Positions 58,101 through 64,000 of a DNA stretch of 64,000 bases are shown here, piece by piece. The notes under the pieces were generated by a model. That model did no database searches. It was not told where the DNA came from and worked only from the letters and a program-made list of their open reading frames with translations. Every line of letters starts with the position of its first letter. The stretch's first letter is position 1. This DNA comes from Serendipita indica DSM 11827 (lineage: Eukaryota; Basidiomycota; Agaricomycetes; Sebacinales; Serendipitaceae). Location of the stretch: assembly GCA_910890315.1 (NCBI GenBank), contig CAJVGD010000046.1, positions 496,001-560,000 of the forward strand, read 5' to 3'. The position numbers were made by a program, and so were the translations under genes.

Positions 58101-60565
58101 TTAAGGCATCTCAAATGCTCCACGGAACGCTGTGGTCAGGTTAGATAACTGTTCCTCTACAAGTGTGCACCAACGCACCCAAAAGATCACGCTTGTCGCA
58201 GATTCTTGCAAGATCCTGGCGGTGCATGTATAGGCAGACGTTGCGAAGTGTATCCCAAAGCACCGAGGAACCGACACCTCTCTCCTCTGTTTGCAATCCA
58301 TCATTCTCTTGCAGCACCAGCGCGTCCAGAATGTGACCCGCAGCTTCTTCATTTTGCTGCCAATACGTCAGTATGCAAAGGATGCTCAGAACAGATACGC
58401 ACCTGCAAACTAATGCAGGAGATTGCCATGTTGAATCGTGCTCGAACATAAGACGGGTTCAAGGCCAATGCTTTGTGATAGTAAGGTAAAGCTTCTCGCG
58501 GATTCCCGTGGTTCGCCATTGTTGCACCGACGCGGTTATAGAGAAGGTAGTCGTCTGGCCGAACGTCCACGGCAGCGAGGAAGCAGTCTTTGGCCTTGTC
58601 ATAATCCTGGAAAACTATGAAACCTGCTCCTGATTTCAGAGTATGCGACTCACCTCGGTTGTATTTAGTAGAACCCCCAGCGCGATTTGAACGTCGGCAT
58701 CCAGCTCACCGTCCGGTACTGCCCGCGCCATGCTGACTAGACAATCTATCAAGTCCTCCACCAGAGAAGTGGACGATGTGGATGCCCTCCCTGCTTTCCA
58801 TTGCGCGACCACATCCTTGTACTTGGGATTGCGGGTTATCCACTCGTTGATAGCGACGTATGCGTCGTTTTTGCTGCCATCATTGGTGTACGAGACAGAG
58901 AGTTCCATCCAAGCCGGTAGTAGTGACGGATCTAGTTCTACAGCCTTTCGCAAAGCTTGGATCGCTTTCGCTTCCCTCTCGTTGGCCTGCTGCTTGACCC
59001 CGAGGTTGTACCAGGCCTCCGCGTTCTGAGGTCGTTTAAAACGGCTGCTTCTCTCTCTAGGATTCCCTGCCGTTGCGTCAGTGTGCTATAAAAGTCCTGG
59101 AAGCTGACACCCACCACGTCCGAGCCAGGAGCAGTACGCCAATCGGATGTCATCAGCCTTTTATCAAAGACGTATGGGTTGTTGGTTTGAAACCCGTAAG
59201 TTGGGGCTGCAACCTGCCTGACACCAGAAGAGGTCGCTTCCCAGCTATCCCAAGATTCTTGAAGTTCACCCCACTCTCTCTGCTGGGCAGACTCTGCTAG
59301 TGGGTCGATTGTAGAGGCCGACGGTAGTGCTGCTGCCTTATCCCAGTAATCCTTGTAGTCTCTATTCTCCGCTTGCCAGTACGCATCCTCCTCGCTCATT
59401 TCGTCGGGCTGGTTCACGATGCTACTTGTCTCCGTGACCGGATTGAAATGGACAGACTTCATTGGCCAATTATCCACGCTTCCTTCCCTGTCCCGCAGTG
59501 TCGGAGATGCAGAGGCATGTCTGCCCCTAACTGTGGTGGTAGTGGCAGCGGATAAATCGGTAGCCGTGGTCACGATCGCTGTGGCTTCCGAGGCCGGAAC
59601 GATTTTGTCGCCTTCGACAACCATCTCCCGGTCCCGTATCTGTCGCATGAATCCCATGAACGCGGATTGCTTGAACTTTGGGTTCGTCTCGTCCTTGAGC
59701 GTCTCAATCAACAATCCTGCAGTACGTGAAAGTTCGTCTCCATCCACCGGAACTGGATTTTCTGCTGTTTGACCTTTGCTCTCATCCATAAGACGGGAGA
59801 ATTCTTGCTCCCAGTCGGCTATGATATCTCAGTTAGAGCTCGTTGGAAATGTAATGAGAATCCCACCAAGATGAGAAACTGGCTTGTGTACGGGATCGGA
59901 CGCAAGTGTAGGCATTGGGCCAGGGGGCATGGTTAGAGGCCCCATAAATCCAGGCCCCCTGAATGCGGAGGCGATTGGTTGGACTATCAAGTATGAGATC
60001 AAGAAAATAATAGAATTGTGAGCCAACCTGGATGTATGGATGTCGCTTGTAATGATGGGTGCGAAGACATTCGGGGCAACGCCTGACCCTGAGCTTGCAT
60101 CATAAACTCGGCAGCCCATGCATCCGCATTGCCTTTATCTTGCTGTATTCGTTCTTGAAATGCTGGTGTGAGTGAAGGCAGCCCCGCCATCCTTTGCTCG
60201 TGCGGAAGCGCGCCATGCATGTCTCCAAAGTCGAAAGCTCCTTGTGCTGGAGGGATCCGATGAGCGTTGAAGAAATGTGCTTTCTCTTCATTGAGCTGAG
60301 AATCTGGCGCAACAGCGGTTCGGAAAGTCTACAAAAGGTCAGATTTAGTTGACCTGTACATTGTAACGGCGTACTTGATTAGATGGTCCAGCCCTGCCAG
60401 GTCCAAAGAAGTCCTGCAAATCGGGCGGTAAGTAAGTCGCTTTCAGGCGTTCCCAATACTTCATACCTGTTGCAATCCTCGGTCCCCGCCAACGCGCTTT
60501 GTCAAACTCTGAAGGGCATTGGAAGGACCACAATCTGCTCCAGATATAAGCGTAGAAAGCGACAT
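58101..60565 (-). CDS. pex5: Peroxisomal targeting signal 1 receptor PEX5
   Basis: Cycling receptor that carries PTS1 cargo to peroxisomes. ATG 60565: MSLSTLISGADCGPSNALQ, then GLQQDFFG across an intron, the Pex5 start with its ubiquitinated Cys (C11-13 region). WxxxF/Y motifs ADAWAAEF and ADWEQEF, and further W motifs (YWQAENRDYKDYW). The C-terminal TPR array includes AWYNLGVKQQANEREAKAIQALRKA, LPAWMELSVSYTNDG, DYLLYNRVGATMANHG and YVRARFNMAISCISL. The end, reached by a 34-nt GTGATC...TAG intron, is LSNLTTAFRGAFEMP, the expected Pex5 tail. Without that intron it would stop at 58141. About seven introns. Confidence 0.93.
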
Positions 60566-60806
60566 TCAAGCCAAATGTTTGCTTTGGTTGAAGTTCAAGA
60601 GTCTGAGAGGCTTTGGCCGGAGTCAAGTGTGATACCGGCTAAGTGGGTCATACCCGGACCCGAGCTTAGGAAGCAAACCCGCAAAGTTTGCGTTCAAGAA
60701 GCATCAAATATCTATGGTGTTCGACAAGAGCATCACCAGAAGGTCGATACTCGGGACTCTACAAAAAGGGCAAGAAACGTTATGGAGATATGCTATCAAG
60801 AGTAGA

Positions 60807-62425
60807 CTACCTCCCATCATAGTCGCTCTCACTTCCAGTCGAGACGGCGTACTCACGACGGGGAAGGTTCCTCGAAATAGGTCCTCGGACACTCATGGAT
60901 CCTTGTTCGAGTACAAATGAGCCTCGAGAGCCACGTCTATAACAATTCTTCAGTCACAAGTGGTGGGTGTTGCTAGAGTGAGTACTGACCTGACGCGTGC
61001 CAATGCTTCCGGACCAGACAGCGACGCAAAACTTGTGGGGAAGAGTGGGCTGTCTACAATAGCCTCTCCATCCGACGTCTCTCCGCGGTCAATGTACTGT
61101 TGCAACGGGACATACTTTGAGTGGGATATAAAGGTGAGTCCAACCATCTTGGAGGTATCCAAATCCGCAGGTTCGGCGTTCTTCTGCTCGATTGTTCCTT
61201 CGCCTTCTGCAGCATCGGTGGCCCCAGACGCTGCCTCTGCTTTGGGCTTGGACGAGGCAGCCTTTTCATCGTCTTCCTCTTCTTCACCGATAATCTCCAT
61301 GCCTCCACCAAACCCGTCGACCCCATCCCGCTTGGAGGGCGAAGAATGAGCCTGAGGTGGGGACTCGGGGGTGGCAGACGGATAGATTGCCTCCATTACA
61401 AGTCCAGTAGGGCCAATATCGATGTATTCTTCCTCCATATCGTCACCTCCTTCTGCTGCCGCTGTGTTCATCTCTTCTTTGGGGATCCCCATGGGTCGAG
61501 AAGTTTGGGTAAGGGGCGACTTTGGTGTCACGTCCATGCCGGCAATAGAACCTACGACAGCGTCGAGGTCCTCATCGTCGCTATCTTCATCATCGCTAAT
61601 CTCCAATTCGGGCGGAACCCCAAGCGCATTCTTGAGTTTTTCCCAAAGAGGCTCGCTCCTCCTACTGATGCACATACGAGCTTTGTGCACCCACACACGG
61701 TCGCTGGCTTCATGACGATCGACTTTGAACATCCACCGCTCGAGCTGCCAGAATGGCCACTTTGTCGGATCTTCGGACTCTTCCGTCAGCTTTGTCGGGT
61801 AGATCTGTTTGATCAATGCCCATAGCCGACGAGGTGGTCCCTGAGAGAGGAGCTGCTGTACCTCACTCGACCTCACGATGAACGGCAGGTAGTGGTTTGG
61901 AGGGAGCGCTGTGAATGCTGCAGGCGTCGGCGACGTGACAGGTTCTCCAGGTTTCGGACTCGCTTGCTCCGCCGTCGTCCGCGGGTGAATAGACGACATT
62001 GCGAGGTCGTACAGTTGCTGTGGCGCGAGTGCGCCCGTCTGAGACGATGGATGGATTCTCGGTCGCATAGGCTGATCAATAGATGCAGAACGCGCATTGT
62101 GTCCAGCAAAAGAGACTCGTTCGCCGCTCGCTGGGGTCATACTGAGCGACTTGCTGAGCCCTGACGAGCCCCAACTTCCACGACGGGACAGGGTTCCGTG
62201 CTCCTTTTCGTACTTTTCCAACTCTTCTTTTGTCGGTGGAGGGAGACGCACAATGTGCAGACGCGACGTCGAACTTGCGGGAGTATCAAACGTTGCAAGT
62301 GCCCATGGATCTGGCGCAGATGTTGACCCACGACGGCTGGACGAAGACAGTTTGCGTCTGTGCGTCGTGGTTGGTGTCCCGGGCATTGATGTGGACAGCG
62401 ACGGCGAATAGCTCCTGACAGACAT
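60807..62425 (-). CDS. Conserved fungal protein of unknown function
   Basis: Not assigned. ATG 62425, one long exon to about 61000 and a short last exon after a GTCAGT...TATAG intron; the protein ends SESDYDGR. N-terminus basic and Ser-rich. A well-ordered core lies at about 62000-61620: PPNHYLPFIVRSSEVQQLL, PPRRLWALIKQIYPTKL, WPFWQLERWMFKVDR, VWVHKARMCISRRSEPLW. This Trp-rich core looks like a folded domain. An acidic, disordered stretch (DDEDSDDEDLD) follows. Several short Ser/Arg motifs suggest phosphorylation. Convergent genes or partners give no hint. Confidence 0.7.
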
Positions 62426-62668
62426 TGGCGACTACAAACTCGTCTGCTGGATGTGCACATTAGCTGAATCTTGCATCTTATTCTACAGCGATATCGGAGC
62501 ATACCAACACGAAACGCCTTGCAAACGTTGGTGGAGGAGGAACAAGAACTGAGATCACCGCCACTCATGTCACATAGGATACCGGACTCGCTCTCAACGT
62601 CTTACAGCAGCAAAAGGAACGCATCAATTCGCTTCTCATTAGCCATAAATCTAATTTCCACAATATCT

Positions 62669-64000
62669 TTATGCAGGTCTGGACGGTGGGTCAGTCAAGC
62701 AATTCGGGGTTGAAGATCACAACTCACATCGTCCAGACACCCTTGATGGTAATATCCTTTGACTCTCCCGCAGGCTCTGACTCACCCTCAGTTTGCGGGC
62801 TGGGTGTCTCGCCAGTTCCCTCGATTGGTGTCTGCGTAGACGAGCCTCGGTTCGGAGTCAGCGTTCTATTCGCAGCACCTGTCGGCGTCTCCACAGCGAT
62901 ACCCTTTGGAACAATGAATTGGTTTAGCTCTCCTCCTTCTGGGTCGACCCATGCGATCGCAGGCCCAGCGAGAATCGAGGCTGTGTTCTGCTGCAGAATA
63001 TTGGCAGGCAGTGGTGTTCCATCGTTGGTGATATAGATGTACAAGGGCCCGTTGATTGCATCTACCGGCATCGTGCAGGATTCGAGCGGCTGGGCAAGGC
63101 CTGCCGGTTGACCGCCAATCAAAATTTGACAGAATAGCTGACATTGGGTTAGAAACCGTATGAGGAGGAATTTGGCACATACTGGCTGATCCCGTGGAAT
63201 TCCGGTCTTGTCAAACTCGAGCGTGATTGCTTCACCTTTTCTCAAAGAGTTCTTGATCTTGAGAGGTTTGACAGCTAGGTCGATGAGTAGACGCCACAAG
63301 GGGGTAGGAGTGCTTACGAGGAATGTCAAGATTGCAAGTCATATGCGGCGACAGGATCGAGAGGACTTGTTCAGGACGCAAAGCAGTATCGAACGACTGG
63401 GGCATCACAGAGGACCCGCTGAGAATGTTCATGGTCGTTTCATGTCGTGCTTCATCGGTGAGAATGCTCGCGAGAGCGATGAGGAAGTTCTTGTCCTCGA
63501 CCAGAGTGACTGCACCTAGATATGCGCTGACACTCACTGTACTCCAAGTTAGATGCGATAACATACTGCTACTCGGCCCATACCTTGCTCCAAGGTGCGG
63601 GCAGCGAGAACCGCCGACTTTACGTCCTTTAATGCGTCGTCAAAGGTGAAGGTGCAGCCTCGCACAGCTTGGCCTCTCAACCCGTCGGTGAGGCTAGAGA
63701 CGAGTCAGCGCATCCTATCTCACGAGCTATAGACTCACAATGAAGTATGAATGCTTTCATCGTTGAATATTTCCCTATCAAACGGTGAATACTCCATTGT
63801 GGGAACAAATACGCGAAGAGGCTTACAAGAGAAGCCGCTTAGGAGCATTTGCATCAAGGAATCCTGCATTGATATAGTCCTTGTCTTGGAACTTGGTCTG
63901 AATTTGCCAATAAAACTCTCGTTCCATTTGTTCCATGGCCTGGAGGAACTCTGAGGATGGCGGGCAAGTCAGCTGGTGCTCGAGAACATAGTACAGAGAA
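62669..64000 (-). CDS. Ferritin-like domain protein, Rds1 type (partial)
   Basis: Stress-linked secreted or vacuolar protein of the Rds1 family; the 5' end lies outside the window. The ferritin-like fold is recognised by FLQAMEQMERQFYWQ, then FNDESIHTSLL, and VSAYLGAVTLVEDKNFLIALASILTDEARHE, with E and H at the usual metal-type places. SFDTALRPEQVLSILSPHM follows. After it comes a beta-rich tail: NSLRKGEAITLEFD, GLAQPLESCTMPVDAINGPLYIYIT. The stop is at 62669 after a last intron beginning GTGAGT, giving GVWTIPA. At least six short introns. Confidence 0.8.

Noticed and set aside
1-64000. Transposons, LTR-type elements, CRISPR arrays, large repeats
   Set aside because: I saw no transposase, reverse transcriptase or integrase motifs, no long terminal or inverted repeats, and no regular repeat-spacer pattern.

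Overview
The window is nuclear DNA of a filamentous fungus, most likely a basidiomycete of the Agaricomycetes. Nearly every gene is broken by introns of about 45-60 nt with GT...AG ends. There is a class I hydrophobin, a set of Zn2Cys6 and bZIP regulators, a fungal-type adenylate cyclase and an Argonaute. A Rhizoctonia/Ceratobasidium-like relative is a guess only. I recognise no transposon, viral relic or CRISPR array. The genes are dense, on both strands and mostly housekeeping. Exon limits come from reading splice signals and family motifs by eye, so the outer limits are firmer than every internal junction.

Layout. 1-9 kb: RNase H2 subunit B (-), adenylate cyclase (+), NF-YA/HAP2 (+). 9-17 kb: a LAMTOR1-like lysosomal adaptor (+), a mitochondrial carrier (-) and the GATOR2/SEACAT subunit MIOS/SEA4 (-). 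17-28 kb: bZIP factor (-), small secreted protein (+), Argonaute (-), Zn2Cys6 factor (+). 28-41 kb: pinin (+), an unusually short SRP72 (-), RING/TRAF zinc-finger protein (+), membrane protein (-), BAG co-chaperone (+), ER cyclophilin (-), secreted nuclease (-), oligoribonuclease (-), F-box protein (+). 41-49.8 kb: hydrophobin (+), HAC1/XBP1-type bZIP (-), TPP1-like shelterin protein (-), ARF6-type GTPase (-), BRF1 (+). 49.8-64 kb: farnesyltransferase beta (-), tRNA-Gly(UCC) (+), unknown protein (-), methylthioribose-1-phosphate isomerase (+), ERT1/AcuK regulator (+), PRA1 (-), CDC26 (+), PEX5 (-), conserved unknown protein (-), and a ferritin-like Rds1-type gene that runs off the right edge (-).

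Functional themes. Several genes serve nutrient signalling: adenylate cyclase, the lysosomal TORC1 adaptor, MIOS and ERT1. Several serve the secretory pathway and its stress response: HAC1, SRP72, ER cyclophilin, ARF6, PRA1, plus secreted products. Nothing suggests operons or a metabolite cluster.

The most interesting observations concern expression. The HAC1-like gene carries a second, overlapping reading frame that would be opened by removing a 20-nt Ire1-type intron. The ER cyclophilin appears built to give either a soluble ER-retained form or a membrane-anchored form through an alternative 3' intron. SRP72 lacks most of its TPR region although its N- and C-terminal parts are intact in one continuous gene.
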